Origin: Caldifarciminota bacterium UBA1063
GTDB lineage: Bacteria; Hydrothermota; Hydrothermia; UBA1063
Direction: 5' to 3'
NCBI GenBank assembly: GCA_002316275.1
Contig: DCDE01000037.1
Coordinates: 1 to 38,650 of the forward strand
Length of the DNA: 38,650 nt
In this document: one piece after another, positions 15,997 through 23,995 of the stretch
Layout of the letters: every line of letters starts with the position of its first letter
Numbering within the stretch: the first letter of the stretch is position 1
The notes under the pieces: model-generated
Databases searched by the model: none
Seen by the model: the letters and a program-made list of their open reading frames with translations, nothing else
What the model was told of the DNA's origin: nothing
Translations under genes and position numbers: made by a program

Positions 15997-16025
15997 ATTA
16001 TAAATTAACCTGCTCAAACTCTCAA
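15997..16025 (-). promoter_or_regulatory. Promoter of the TPR lipoprotein-argF unit
   Basis: On the minus strand there is TTGAGA (16025-16020), a 17-nt spacer and TATAAT (16002-15997). The expected transcript has a leader of about 18 nt that carries the GGGGG Shine-Dalgarno before ATG 15972. It is divergent from the promoter at 16061-16089, and the two -35 boxes are 35 nt apart. Confidence 0.65.
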
Positions 16026-16060
16026 CGGGAAAGGTTGCATATATATAAGAGATGTTATTT

Positions 16061-16089
16061 TTGCTTTTTCCTGAAGGCTAAGGTACAAT
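16061..16089 (+). promoter_or_regulatory. Promoter of the second phosphatidyltransferase unit
   Basis: TTGCTT (16061-16066), a 17-nt spacer and TACAAT (16084-16089). The GTG start at 16100 is 10 nt after the -10 box, so the predicted leader is about 4 nt and has no Shine-Dalgarno. The same -35 hexamer and spacing occur at 19476-19504. Confidence 0.55.
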
Positions 16090-16099
16090 ATTTAACGAA

Positions 16100-16645
16100 G
16101 TGAAGATACTTGGAAACATCGCAAATCAATTGAGTATTTTAAGAATTTTTCTTGTTGTTCCACTCTATTTTCTTGTGAAGGATTACCATATTTTTGGATC
16201 CAGTATTTTACTCATTTTAATTGTTCTATCTGATGTGTTGGATGGATACTTTGCAAGAAAGCTCAATTCTCAAGGTCTTTTTGGGAAAGTTCTGGATCAT
16301 GGTGTAGATAAAGTTGTTTCTATTTTTATTTCTTTCATGCTGTATCGTTATTTTGGGTTGCCTTCTTGGGCTTTTTATTTTTTTGTAGGTAGGGACCTCT
16401 TGATTTTACTTTTTGGGGCGGGCATTTTGTTTGGGTTTAAGGTTGCTTTTGGGTCTCTGTGGATTGGAAAGGTTGCTGGTGGATTTTATTTTGCTATGGC
16501 TTTTGCTTATCTACTTAACTTTTCAGAAGTTGCAAATGTACTTATGATTATCTCCGTAGCTTTGTTCTTGGTGGTGTTACTTGTTTACACTGTAAAATTT
16601 TTCCCTACTTTAAAGGAGAGCATAATGCGAAAGGAGGAGTCATAA
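16100..16645 (+). CDS. CDP-alcohol phosphatidyltransferase (PgsA-like)
   Basis: This 181-aa integral membrane enzyme carries the full motif D45, D48, G49, A52, R53, G62, D66, D70. The N-terminal IANQLSILRIFLVVPLYFL matches the start of phosphatidylglycerophosphate synthases, which make the phosphatidylglycerol precursor from CDP-diacylglycerol and glycerol-3-phosphate. It is distinct from the paralogue at 6307. The start is GTG, just after a -10 box, with no Shine-Dalgarno; alternative downstream starts would cut into the conserved N-terminus. The following gene starts 1 nt after the stop. PgsA is the best guess, but other acceptors are possible. Confidence 0.75.
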   Translation: MKILGNIANQLSILRIFLVVPLYFLVKDYHIFGSSILLILIVLSDVLDGYFARKLNSQGLFGKVLDHGVDKVVSIFISFMLYRYFGLPSWAFYFFVGRDLLILLFGAGILFGFKVAFGSLWIGKVAGGFYFAMAFAYLLNFSEVANVLMIISVALFLVVLLVYTVKFFPTLKESIMRKEES

Positions 16646-16646
16646 A

Positions 16647-17882
16647 GTGTCTTGTAGCTATTACCTTTTTGAGGATCAGAAAGTAGAGAACTTTTTACCC
16701 CTGGTCTGGTTGCATCCCTTTGTGGAATTGAGGCTTGGGATATCGACAATTTTTGATAAATGGGTATTGTCTCTCGGATTTGTGAATGGCCTATATGTGA
16801 GGAGTTTTCTTAAAGAATACACATCATTAATTTTTCCGAAAATTCAGATAAATTCTGTATCTACCAGTAAAAAAATTATTTTTTTAAATGCTCGCTTAAA
16901 TCCTTATCACGATTCTATTAAAGAGATTGTGAAAGTCCCTTTGGGTGGCGGCTTTCTGGATAAAGAGGGTAATGTATTGAGTTTTTGTTTATCCTTTAAA
17001 GAAGGTGATAAACTGAGTGCAGATTTTAATGAACTTTTAAGTGGTGTAAAAGCGTGGAATAGATTTGAGGGCGTTGAACTTATAAGTGGTTTGCAGGATC
17101 TGATAGGGTTGAATGGCAGATTTATAATAGATGATTTTACGAAGTTATACCCGGATTACAGTGTAAGAATTCCACAGGATATAAGAATAATTGGTGATAC
17201 TGTCGTTATTCACGATGACGCAGACATATCACCTTATGTCGTGATAGATGCCACTCAGGGGCCTGTGGTCGTGGATAAGAATGCAAAAGTATGTCCTTTT
17301 GTCTATATCCAAGGTCCTGCCTTTGTTGGCGAAGGAAGTATTGTAAAACCTTTTGCAAAGATCCTTGAAAACAGTGTAATCGGTCCTGTATGTAAGATTG
17401 GTGGCGAAGTCGAGGCATCTATAATTCAGTCTTACTCAAATAAACAACATGATGGTTTTTTGGGACATTCTTTTGTTGGTTCCTGGGTAAACCTTGGTGC
17501 TGATACTGTTACGAGTGATTTGAAGAACAATTATTCAAATATTAGGCTAAAATATTGTCAGAAAGAGTGGGATTCTGATTCTATGTTCATCGGTACTTTT
17601 TTTGGTGATCATGTGAAGACCGGAATTAATACAATGCTTAATTCTGGCACTATAATTGGGGTTTTTACAAATGTTTTTGGTGAAGGTTTTCCTCCAAAAT
17701 TTATACCTTCTTTTATGTGGGGCGGCCATGAGGGCAAAAATGTATACGAAGTAGAAAGAGCTCTTGAAACGGCTGAAAGGATGATGGCAAGAAGGAACGT
17801 GGCCTTGCAAGATCAGTATAGAAGTTTAATTTTTAAGGTATTTGAACTTTCTGAAGTTGAAAGGAAATGTTTTTCTGAGTAA
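16647..17882 (+). CDS. GlmU-like sugar-1-phosphate nucleotidyltransferase/acetyltransferase
   Basis: The 411-aa protein fits the alternative GlmU-like family found mainly in Bacteroidetes and relatives. The N-terminal LPLVWLHPFVELRLGISTI resembles a reduced nucleotidyltransferase domain, and the C-terminal half (about residues 180-370) is a left-handed beta-helix of hexapeptide repeats (VIHDDADISPYVVIDATQGP, FVGEGSIVKPF, GTFFGDHVKTGINTML). The family is thought to acetylate and uridylylate glucosamine-1-phosphate for UDP-GlcNAc, the precursor of peptidoglycan and lipopolysaccharide. The start is GTG with AAGGAGGAG 8 nt upstream, inside the previous gene's end. Exact substrate is inferred. Confidence 0.75.
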   Translation: MSCSYYLFEDQKVENFLPLVWLHPFVELRLGISTIFDKWVLSLGFVNGLYVRSFLKEYTSLIFPKIQINSVSTSKKIIFLNARLNPYHDSIKEIVKVPLGGGFLDKEGNVLSFCLSFKEGDKLSADFNELLSGVKAWNRFEGVELISGLQDLIGLNGRFIIDDFTKLYPDYSVRIPQDIRIIGDTVVIHDDADISPYVVIDATQGPVVVDKNAKVCPFVYIQGPAFVGEGSIVKPFAKILENSVIGPVCKIGGEVEASIIQSYSNKQHDGFLGHSFVGSWVNLGADTVTSDLKNNYSNIRLKYCQKEWDSDSMFIGTFFGDHVKTGINTMLNSGTIIGVFTNVFGEGFPPKFIPSFMWGGHEGKNVYEVERALETAERMMARRNVALQDQYRSLIFKVFELSEVERKCFSE

Positions 17883-18115
17883 AATGTAGGGTTGCGGGTT
17901 TCTTTTTACTATTGGATTTGCGTGCAACGGGATCTCATAGTGCTAACCGTATGTTGTACGGAGTTAAAGTTGTTTAGGCATTAGAATTATGGTGTATTCT
18001 AAAAAGTAATTTGATCAATTCTCTCTATACACCACTTTTGAGAATCTAAAAATCTAAAACAACTATAAAAAAGAAAGCAGTCTATGCTTAAATTTTCAGT
18101 TAATACTTGATAGAT
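17883..18115. other. Intergenic gap between convergent genes
   Basis: The 233 bases between the GlmU-like gene and the minus-strand gene ending at 18116 contain no plausible gene. A small hairpin CCGTA/TACGG (17947-17961, loop of 5) and short inverted GGTGTAT/ATACACC arms about 17990-18033 are present, but neither is followed by a T-run. I see no convincing terminator. Confidence 0.5.
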
Positions 18116-19051
18116 CTACTGTTTCATATGGATGTCAAATAGCAGGAGGTCTTCCATCGGAATGCTCGATCCATGTGATTCGTCGAGGATCACAATTTCT
18201 GTGAGTCCTTCATGGTGTGCTTTTTTCAAGAGGAGTAACAATAACAAATCTCTGGCGTCTGTTTTCACATCTCTATAAAAGTCCCATATAAATAGAAGAT
18301 AAAGCCGCCCTTCATATTCTAAACTTACGGAGCCCGCAATTTCCCAGTTCTCTGCACTTAACGTTGCATAGTAGAGTTTGAAGTTGGATAACTTTAACTG
18401 AAATAGAATAGCACTTATAATGCTCCTCACCAGCATTGGAATGTTAGAGCTTTTCGCAAATGAAATCTCGATTTCCCTTTGAAAGTTCAAAGGATCATCT
18501 ATTGTTGATAGTACAAGAGGATCTCGGGAGAGAGTTTTTAGGAGCTTTTCAAATTTTTCCTGATTACGTGGCTTGACTCTGTATAACCAACGGTCAAAGT
18601 CATCAGGGACCTGCAGCTTATGCATGGTAGAAACACCTACCAGCGTTCTTTGGGAAGAGTTTAAGAGAGTGTCAGCTTTTTGCTTATTTATCAAAACTCT
18701 TGGAATAAAGATTTCATTGAATTTGGAGAGGATGCTTGAAACAACCATTGCAGTATTATTCGATGTGATTGAGAATGTATTGAAATGTGGTACTTCAACT
18801 GGAATGGCGGTTCTAAAACTTTCTCCGTGTGAATTTTTTAGAACGATAAAGTCTTGAGGCTCATCATTGTTAAATATGATATTCAGGTATGCTTCTTCAC
18901 AGCCAGTAGTTTCAAGGCACGAATAGAGAAATTTTAGGTCATCAAATGGATTTATTACACTGTTTCTCTTTCTGATAGTTTCTAATGTTGGAGCATAATT
19001 GAAAATATCTGATGAGTCTTCAAGTGGGTAGGTTATTACCTTTATGGCCAT
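18116..19051 (-). CDS. Unknown protein with possible FemAB/GNAT-like acetyltransferase C-terminus
   Basis: I do not recognise this 311-aa protein firmly. No signal peptide is visible. Residues about 165-300 have the layout of FemAB/BioF2-like GNAT domains: a long helix (PMLVRSIISAILFQLKL), paired strands (LYYATLSAENWEIAGSVSL, then EGRLYLLFIWDF), a helix with DLLLLLLLKKAHHEGLTEI and a final strand. The N-terminal half (about 1-150) may hold a related subdomain. If correct, it could modify a cell-wall or lipid component. It overlaps the end of the RlpA-like gene by 10 nt and shares its promoter, which suits an envelope role. Function is inference at low confidence. Confidence 0.5.
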   Translation of the reverse strand: MAIKVITYPLEDSSDIFNYAPTLETIRKRNSVINPFDDLKFLYSCLETTGCEEAYLNIIFNNDEPQDFIVLKNSHGESFRTAIPVEVPHFNTFSITSNNTAMVVSSILSKFNEIFIPRVLINKQKADTLLNSSQRTLVGVSTMHKLQVPDDFDRWLYRVKPRNQEKFEKLLKTLSRDPLVLSTIDDPLNFQREIEISFAKSSNIPMLVRSIISAILFQLKLSNFKLYYATLSAENWEIAGSVSLEYEGRLYLLFIWDFYRDVKTDARDLLLLLLLKKAHHEGLTEIVILDESHGSSIPMEDLLLFDIHMKQ

Positions 19052-19425
19052 GCAATTACCTCAATTCTTACTCTTACTACCCCCTTGACGACCATGTCCA
19101 ACATTTCAGCTGCTTTCAGTGACAGGTCAATTATTCTCTTTTTCTTAAAAGGTCCTCGATCATTTATCCGCACTACGACACTTCTTCCATTTTCAAGATT
19201 TGTAACTTTTACATAGGTGTTGAATGGCAAAGTCGGGTGCGCTGCGGTCAGTTTTTGTGGATCGTAAATTTCGCCCGAAGCAGTTCTTTTGTCCCTAAAT
19301 TCGTTGCCGTAGTACGAAGCGTACCCTTCTTGCACGAATGTCTTTTTTGATACCCTGGGTGCACACGATATATAAAAAGCAATTCCAATGAAAAAAAGTA
19401 GTGAAGCTCTTTTTAAAAGAGGCAT
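19042..19425 (-). CDS. rlpA: RlpA-like double-psi beta-barrel lipoprotein
   Basis: This 127-aa protein has a lipoprotein signal (hydrophobic run ending FYISC) followed by an RlpA domain: EGYASYYGNEFRDKRTASGE, LTAAHPTLPFNTYVKVTNL and VRINDRGPFKKKRIIDLS. RlpA proteins act on glycan strands of peptidoglycan at the septum or act as daughter-cell separation factors. No SPOR domain is present, so it is the short form. Its upstream promoter (TTGACA, 17 nt, TAATAT) ends 9 nt before the ATG, leaving almost no leader. Confidence 0.9.
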   Translation of the reverse strand: MPLLKRASLLFFIGIAFYISCAPRVSKKTFVQEGYASYYGNEFRDKRTASGEIYDPQKLTAAHPTLPFNTYVKVTNLENGRSVVVRINDRGPFKKKRIIDLSLKAAEMLDMVVKGVVRVRIEVIAWP

Positions 19426-19434
19426 TACTGTACA

Positions 19435-19463
19435 ATATTACAATATGGAGCCTGGTCTGTCAA
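19435..19463 (-). promoter_or_regulatory. Promoter of the rlpA-like unit
   Basis: On the minus strand there is a perfect TTGACA (19463-19458), a 17-nt spacer and TAATAT (19440-19435), 9 nt before ATG 19425. A start about 7 nt after the -10 would leave a leader of roughly 3 nt and no room for a Shine-Dalgarno. Confidence 0.65.
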
Positions 19464-19475
19464 ACAGGCATTAGT

Positions 19476-19504
19476 TTGCTTAACCTTTGATATGTATGTA
19501 TAAT
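19476..19504 (+). promoter_or_regulatory. Promoter of the seven-gene 19512-24492 unit
   Basis: TTGCTT (19476-19481), 17-nt spacer, TATAAT (19499-19504), then 7 nt to ATG 19512. The predicted transcript is leaderless or has a 1-nt leader. It lies back to back with the rlpA-like promoter, with 12 nt between the -35 boxes. Confidence 0.65.
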
Positions 19505-19511
19505 TGTCAAA

Positions 19512-19997
19512 ATGAAAAAACTGGGTTGGGTTTTCTTTGTTACTACCCTGTGCCTCTTAGCTTATTTGATTCATTTTTACTATTTTCGTTATCTTCCTAT
19601 TAGAAACAACTTCGAAGTTTTAGAAAAGGAACATAAGGTCATTAAGGACAGCCTCCTTCCTCTTATAAGTAAAATACCAACGGAAAAGCGTCAAGGCAAG
19701 GAACCGGCTGTCCAATTACCCTACGATTTAAAATACTCAGTTAAGGAGTTTTTTACAGGCAACTCTGCAGAATTAAGCACGAGGGGGATAGAGGTTTTAA
19801 ACAACCTTTTTACTGCTGTTAAGAGTTTACCTTTCGATTCTCTTACAATTTTGCTCAAATCTGGTGGCGATTTGCAGGTTAATAGAGCTTTAAAGATTAA
19901 GGCATACCTTGTGTCTCTTGGGCTTGATGAAAAGAGAGTCTTTGCAAGGGTAAGCAAATCTGGCGAAAAAGACTTTGTCATTATAAGGGTCAAATGA
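19512..19997 (+). CDS. Small membrane-anchored OmpA/MotB-like domain protein
   Basis: This 161-aa protein has one N-terminal membrane helix (residues 5-25), a short helical linker and a C-terminal domain of about 85 residues resembling the OmpA/MotB peptidoglycan-binding fold. The pattern is FFTGNSAELSTRGIEVLNNL, then a SLTILLK strand and NRALKIKAYLVSLGL. The RA pair of the family motif is kept, but the canonical GHTD loop is replaced by KSGGD, so peptidoglycan binding may be weak. It is the first gene of the run and overlaps the next by ATGA. No MotA partner is in the window. Confidence 0.6.
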   Translation: MKKLGWVFFVTTLCLLAYLIHFYYFRYLPIRNNFEVLEKEHKVIKDSLLPLISKIPTEKRQGKEPAVQLPYDLKYSVKEFFTGNSAELSTRGIEVLNNLFTAVKSLPFDSLTILLKSGGDLQVNRALKIKAYLVSLGLDEKRVFARVSKSGEKDFVIIRVK

Positions 19998-20884
19998 TTG
20001 CGGTGATTGTAAACCCGGTTGCGGGGCGAGGGAAAGCAATTGCAAAATTCCCTGATGTCAGAAAAATTTTGGAACATTTCTCGCTAAAATATGAAGTGTT
20101 TCAAACGAGGGGCCCATATGATGCTACGGATATTGCACAACGTATAAGGGATTCTGGGGATTTTGAAAAAATCCTCATAGTTGGAGGTGATGGTACCATT
20201 AATGAGGTAATTCAATCCCTCGTGGGTTCACGCATCCCAATTTTACCTGTACCTCTTGGGACCGGTAACGATTTTGCAAAGTATCTTTATCCCCATAAGA
20301 AATTTGATTCGATTCTATACAACTATCTTCTCTTAGATAAAGCGGTAGATATTGATGTTGGGGTAGTAACATTAACTGGTTCTGAAAGGTATTTTATCAA
20401 CGGTATGGGTATAGGTTTTGATTCGGAAGTTCTAAAAAATATGGAGAAAATGAGGATCCTTAAGGGTGATTTCCTTTATACTGCTTCCGCTATATTGACT
20501 TTCTTGAGTTTTGGTGGCGCTGATTTGCGGATTAGTATTAATAATGGTGAACAATCTTTTGACGGGAGGTTGTTACTTTTTAATGTTGGTAATGGCCAAT
20601 ACCTTGGAGGCGGCTTTAGGCTGTTTCCGAAGGCGAGCCTTAGAGATGGTTTATTAGATATTTCTATGATTAGTCCGATGGGGCCTAAGAGGTTTTTCAC
20701 GAATTTTTATAAGGCTTTTAAGGGGAAGCATCTCCATATCCCTGAGGTAACTTATCTTAAGGCTTCGCAGATTGCGGTAAGCTCCCAGAACCCTTTTTGT
20801 CTACAACTTGATGGCGAGTTAATGAAAGGATTATCGGAAATTGAAGTTCATGTTTTGAGGAAATCGTTGAGTGTTATACTATGA
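19994..20884 (+). CDS. Diacylglycerol kinase family lipid kinase
   Basis: This 296-aa protein has the DAGK catalytic motifs: the N-terminal VIVNPVAGRGKA, GGDGT (64-68) with INEV following, and PLGTGNDFAKYL (87-98). The C-terminal beta-sandwich includes LLFNVGNGQYLGGGFRLFP and LDGE. Members such as YegS, BmrU and DgkB phosphorylate lipids using ATP, and this one is probably peripheral at the inner membrane. The exact lipid is not known. It overlaps both neighbours by 4 nt. Confidence 0.85.
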   Translation: MIAVIVNPVAGRGKAIAKFPDVRKILEHFSLKYEVFQTRGPYDATDIAQRIRDSGDFEKILIVGGDGTINEVIQSLVGSRIPILPVPLGTGNDFAKYLYPHKKFDSILYNYLLLDKAVDIDVGVVTLTGSERYFINGMGIGFDSEVLKNMEKMRILKGDFLYTASAILTFLSFGGADLRISINNGEQSFDGRLLLFNVGNGQYLGGGFRLFPKASLRDGLLDISMISPMGPKRFFTNFYKAFKGKHLHIPEVTYLKASQIAVSSQNPFCLQLDGELMKGLSEIEVHVLRKSLSVIL

Positions 20885-21804
20885 AAATTGTTATTCTTGG
20901 CGCAGGGTCTGTTGGAGGGCTCCTTGTATCTAAGTTTGTTTTAGCTGGAAATGTTGTTGAGGTCATTGTTAATAAAAGATCTAGTAAGAGGCACATCGAA
21001 ACTGAGGGCATTGAGTATTTCTACTTGGAAAAAAGGTATGTGATAAAGGTACCCTGTTATGTTTATGAAGATTTAAAAGATATTGAGGCAGATTACCTTA
21101 TAATTGCTACTAAAAGTTACGATGCTATTAGGATTATCAAGGAGATTGGGGATAAGCATTTTTCTTTTAATTATCTTGTTACAGTTCAGAATGGGATCGA
21201 GCCGCATTTAGCTGCTACAGAGATATTCCGAGAAGATCATCTTATTCTTTCTCTTAGAGAAGGTGTTTACTCCTTTGATGTGCACAAAATCCGCCATACA
21301 AGGTCGGATTTTACACAGAATATTGTAACTTCTTTTGAGGCCTCCAGGGAGTCAATGGAGCAATTCGCTGAAATTTTAAATACGGCTGACATACGTTCAG
21401 TAGTATCCTATGACGGATGGCAAATCCTTTATGAAAAGCTTGCATTAAACAGTGTTATAAACCCTCTGGCTACAATATTGAGAGTTAAAAATGGGTTTTT
21501 AATTAAGCTTTTAAATTCACCTACCGTGACAAACTTAATTACAGAAGCTGTGAAAGTAATTTCTCTCGAAGGAGTCCATTTGAATATTCAAGAGGTGAAA
21601 GAAAACTTGAGATCTCTTATCCAGGCAACTTACGATAATAGGTGCTCTATGCTCCAGGATATTGAGCAGAAAAAGAAAACAGAAATAGAGTTTATAAATG
21701 GATACCTCTTAAAATTAGCCCAAAAGTATAACATGGGGCTTCCTTCCCATCAGCTAGTATATGACTTGGTTACAAGCCTCGAAGAGCTTTATGGAACGCA
21801 TTGA
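20881..21804 (+). CDS. panE: 2-dehydropantoate 2-reductase family protein
   Basis: This 307-aa ketopantoate reductase-like enzyme would make pantoate from ketopantoate with NADPH, a step of pantothenate and CoA synthesis. It has the N-terminal Rossmann motif GAGSVGG (7-13), the conserved TVQNGIEP and the C-terminal YEKLALNSVINPLATIL, which holds the catalytic Lys and Asn. Other pan genes are absent from the window, and this superfamily contains reductases with other substrates, so PanE is likely but not certain. It overlaps the peptidase gene by 14 nt. Confidence 0.8.
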   Translation: MKIVILGAGSVGGLLVSKFVLAGNVVEVIVNKRSSKRHIETEGIEYFYLEKRYVIKVPCYVYEDLKDIEADYLIIATKSYDAIRIIKEIGDKHFSFNYLVTVQNGIEPHLAATEIFREDHLILSLREGVYSFDVHKIRHTRSDFTQNIVTSFEASRESMEQFAEILNTADIRSVVSYDGWQILYEKLALNSVINPLATILRVKNGFLIKLLNSPTVTNLITEAVKVISLEGVHLNIQEVKENLRSLIQATYDNRCSMLQDIEQKKKTEIEFINGYLLKLAQKYNMGLPSHQLVYDLVTSLEELYGTH

Positions 21805-22930
21805 AAGGCTAAGGCAGTTAATGAGATATAAATCTCTCGATTATGTTTTCTTGATGAAACCACTGTCTATTTTCTATTTTTCAGGTGACTATGTCACAGG
21901 TGTATTATATATTTCCTATGAAGATTGTATTTTATTCGTGCGAAGACCAAAAGAAAGAGTCCTATTGACGGAGCTGAAAGTAGAGTATATGGATTCCTTT
22001 CGCGACCTTAAATCCTGCTTAGGAAGTCTCCACGGGAAGGCTGGTTTAGAGCTGGATTCCATTCCTTATAGCCTTGTGATGAAGCTTACGGAGGCTCTTG
22101 AACTTCACGAATTTGAAAATATATCACATGAGATAAGATTAGTTAGAATGGTAAAAGATCCTTTAGAAGTGGAAAAAATTAGGCAGGCAGGTGCAATTGC
22201 GGCAAGCACCTTTTTACATGTTGAGAGTATTTTTGCTGAAGGAATGAGCGAACAGGACCTTCTCATTGAGCTTGACTATTTTGCGAAGAAGTTGGGAAAT
22301 TTGGGGATATACCGCATGCATTCGTACGGTAACGAGGCTTCATTTTCACATATATTACAGGGTGAAGATGCGCTGTTCTCCTCATATTTTGATGCTCCAA
22401 CGGGTGGTCCTGGTATATCTGCTGCCTTTCCTCAAGGTGCATCTAAGAAAGTAATTGAGAAATCAAAACCCTTTACAGTCGATATTACTATAAACTATGA
22501 TGGCTACATAAGTGACGCAACTAGGACCTTCATTTTTGGGAAGTCTGACGAGCATTTTATGAAAGTATGGGCTGGACTTGAGTCGGTTTTTGCATACCTT
22601 TGCGAACTTATGGTCCCTGGCGCAATCCCAGAAGAAATATACTTAAAAGTAATCAAGTATGTGGACTCACTTGGATTTTCTAATGTATTTATGGGTCGCG
22701 GTAGAGATAGAGTAAAATTTATAGGCCATGGGACTGGTTTAGAAGTGGATGAATACCCGTTTATCGCAAAAGGATTTAATCTACCCATTGAAGAAAACTC
22801 TATCCTCGCTATTGAGCCAAAATTTATTTCTGAGGAGTTTGGTATAGCTGGTATTGAAGATACTTTTCTCGTTACTAAAAATGGCCCTATTTCCCTTATT
22901 CCCTTAGGGTCTCACCTTGTAGAATTATGA
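21791..22930 (+). CDS. M24 family metallopeptidase (Xaa-Pro aminopeptidase-like)
   Basis: The 379-aa protein has a creatinase N-terminal domain (about 1-120) and a pita-bread M24 domain. All five metal ligands are visible: D231 and D242 (VDITINYDGYISDATRT), H313 (GHGTGLEVDEYP), E342 (AIEPKF) and E356 (GIEDTF). It is therefore probably an active aminopeptidase or prolidase. ATG 21791 (MERIERLRQLMR) is chosen because it fits the family start; ATG 21761 would add 10 residues deep in panE. It overlaps the nitrilase-family gene by 4 nt. Confidence 0.87.
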   Translation: MERIERLRQLMRYKSLDYVFLMKPLSIFYFSGDYVTGVLYISYEDCILFVRRPKERVLLTELKVEYMDSFRDLKSCLGSLHGKAGLELDSIPYSLVMKLTEALELHEFENISHEIRLVRMVKDPLEVEKIRQAGAIAASTFLHVESIFAEGMSEQDLLIELDYFAKKLGNLGIYRMHSYGNEASFSHILQGEDALFSSYFDAPTGGPGISAAFPQGASKKVIEKSKPFTVDITINYDGYISDATRTFIFGKSDEHFMKVWAGLESVFAYLCELMVPGAIPEEIYLKVIKYVDSLGFSNVFMGRGRDRVKFIGHGTGLEVDEYPFIAKGFNLPIEENSILAIEPKFISEEFGIAGIEDTFLVTKNGPISLIPLGSHLVEL

Positions 22931-23739
22931 AGGTATTAATAGGTTATCTTCAATATTTTCCAGAAAAAGGTAATCTAAGAAGTAATATTGAAAAAGTAAA
23001 TGAGCTTACGAAAAATAACGAATTCCAGATCCTCGTACTCCCAGAATTAGCATTTTCAGGTTATTTTTATACTTCTGTTCAAGAAATTAGGCCTTTCATA
23101 GATATCGGATTTGAGAGCCCTCCTGCAGTTTTCCTTAAAAAACTTTCAAAGTCGAAGAATGCTTTGATCCTTTCTGGTTTTCCAGAGGGCGCGAGGGGCC
23201 ATATTTATAATAGTCAGTATGCTTTTTTCCCAAATGGAGAAGTTCGGGTGTATAGAAAAAGTCACCTTTTTTACAAAGAAAAACTCGTTTTTGCAAAAGG
23301 GGACAGCGGCCCCGTTCTTGTAAATTATATGGGAGTAAATGTCGGTATGATGGTTTGCTTTGACTGGTTTTTCCCTGAGTTTGCAAGGGTTTTAGCTCTT
23401 AAAGGGGCGCACGTACTTGCGTTATCTGCAAATTTGGTGCTTCCAGGGTTGGGGCAAAAGGGAATGGTGGTTCGTTCGATAGAAAACAGAGTTTTTTCGG
23501 TTCTTTCGAATAGGACAGGGATGGAAGCTTCTTCCTCCGGAGAAAGATTAACTTTTACAGGTATGAGTCAAATTACGAATGAGAGGGGTGACATTATTAC
23601 CCAAAGTGACGAATCTGTTGAGGAAGTGAAAATTGCAGAGATTGAAACCGACGAAGCCGAAAACAAATGGGTTACGCCGCTAAATAATATAATCGAAGAT
23701 AGACGTGTGGACTTCTACCGTGAGATCTTAGATGGTTAA
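22927..23739 (+). CDS. Carbon-nitrogen hydrolase (nitrilase superfamily)
   Basis: This 270-aa amidase-type enzyme carries the Glu-Lys-Cys catalytic triad at E40 (LPELAFSGY), K111 (YRKSHLF) and C144 (MVCFDWFFPE). The order and spacing match omega-amidase/carbamoylase-like branches. It hydrolyses an amide C-N bond of an unknown small substrate in the cytoplasm. Its neighbours (peptidase, reductase, Nudix) suggest small-molecule salvage or housekeeping but do not identify the substrate. Confidence 0.85.
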   Translation: MKVLIGYLQYFPEKGNLRSNIEKVNELTKNNEFQILVLPELAFSGYFYTSVQEIRPFIDIGFESPPAVFLKKLSKSKNALILSGFPEGARGHIYNSQYAFFPNGEVRVYRKSHLFYKEKLVFAKGDSGPVLVNYMGVNVGMMVCFDWFFPEFARVLALKGAHVLALSANLVLPGLGQKGMVVRSIENRVFSVLSNRTGMEASSSGERLTFTGMSQITNERGDIITQSDESVEEVKIAEIETDEAENKWVTPLNNIIEDRRVDFYREILDG

Positions 23740-23995
23740 ACTTATTCTACTGTTATCGATGACGATGAGTACCGATCCCTGGTGGGCAAAGGATAAAGTA
23801 AAACACTTTGCAACTGCATTTGTATTAACGGAATCCTTTAAACAAGCAAGTGTTAACACTACTCATTCAGTTTGTATAGTTGCTAGCTTATCGTTCTCGA
23901 AAGAAGTTTATGACAAGAAAGTGAAAAAGAGTATATTCAGCTACAAGGATCTCCTGTACGATGCTGCGGGCATTATCTTAGGGATTTTTCTATGA
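23732..23995 (+). CDS. YfiM/DUF2279-like small protein
   Basis: This 87-aa protein has a short hydrophobic N-terminus (MVKLILLLSMTMSTDPW) and conserved-looking blocks DKVKHFATAFVLTE, KEVYDKK and SYKDLLYDAAGIILG. These resemble the YfiM/DUF2279 family of small membrane or periplasmic proteins of unknown function. The paired DK..H and E..D residues hint at metal or substrate binding, but nothing is established. It overlaps both neighbours (8 nt and 4 nt), which supports it being a real gene. Confidence 0.65.
   Translation: MVKLILLLSMTMSTDPWWAKDKVKHFATAFVLTESFKQASVNTTHSVCIVASLSFSKEVYDKKVKKSIFSYKDLLYDAAGIILGIFL

Noticed and set aside
17947..17961. Hairpin CCGTA/TACGG as a terminator
   Set aside because: The stem is only 5 bp and no T-run follows on either strand.
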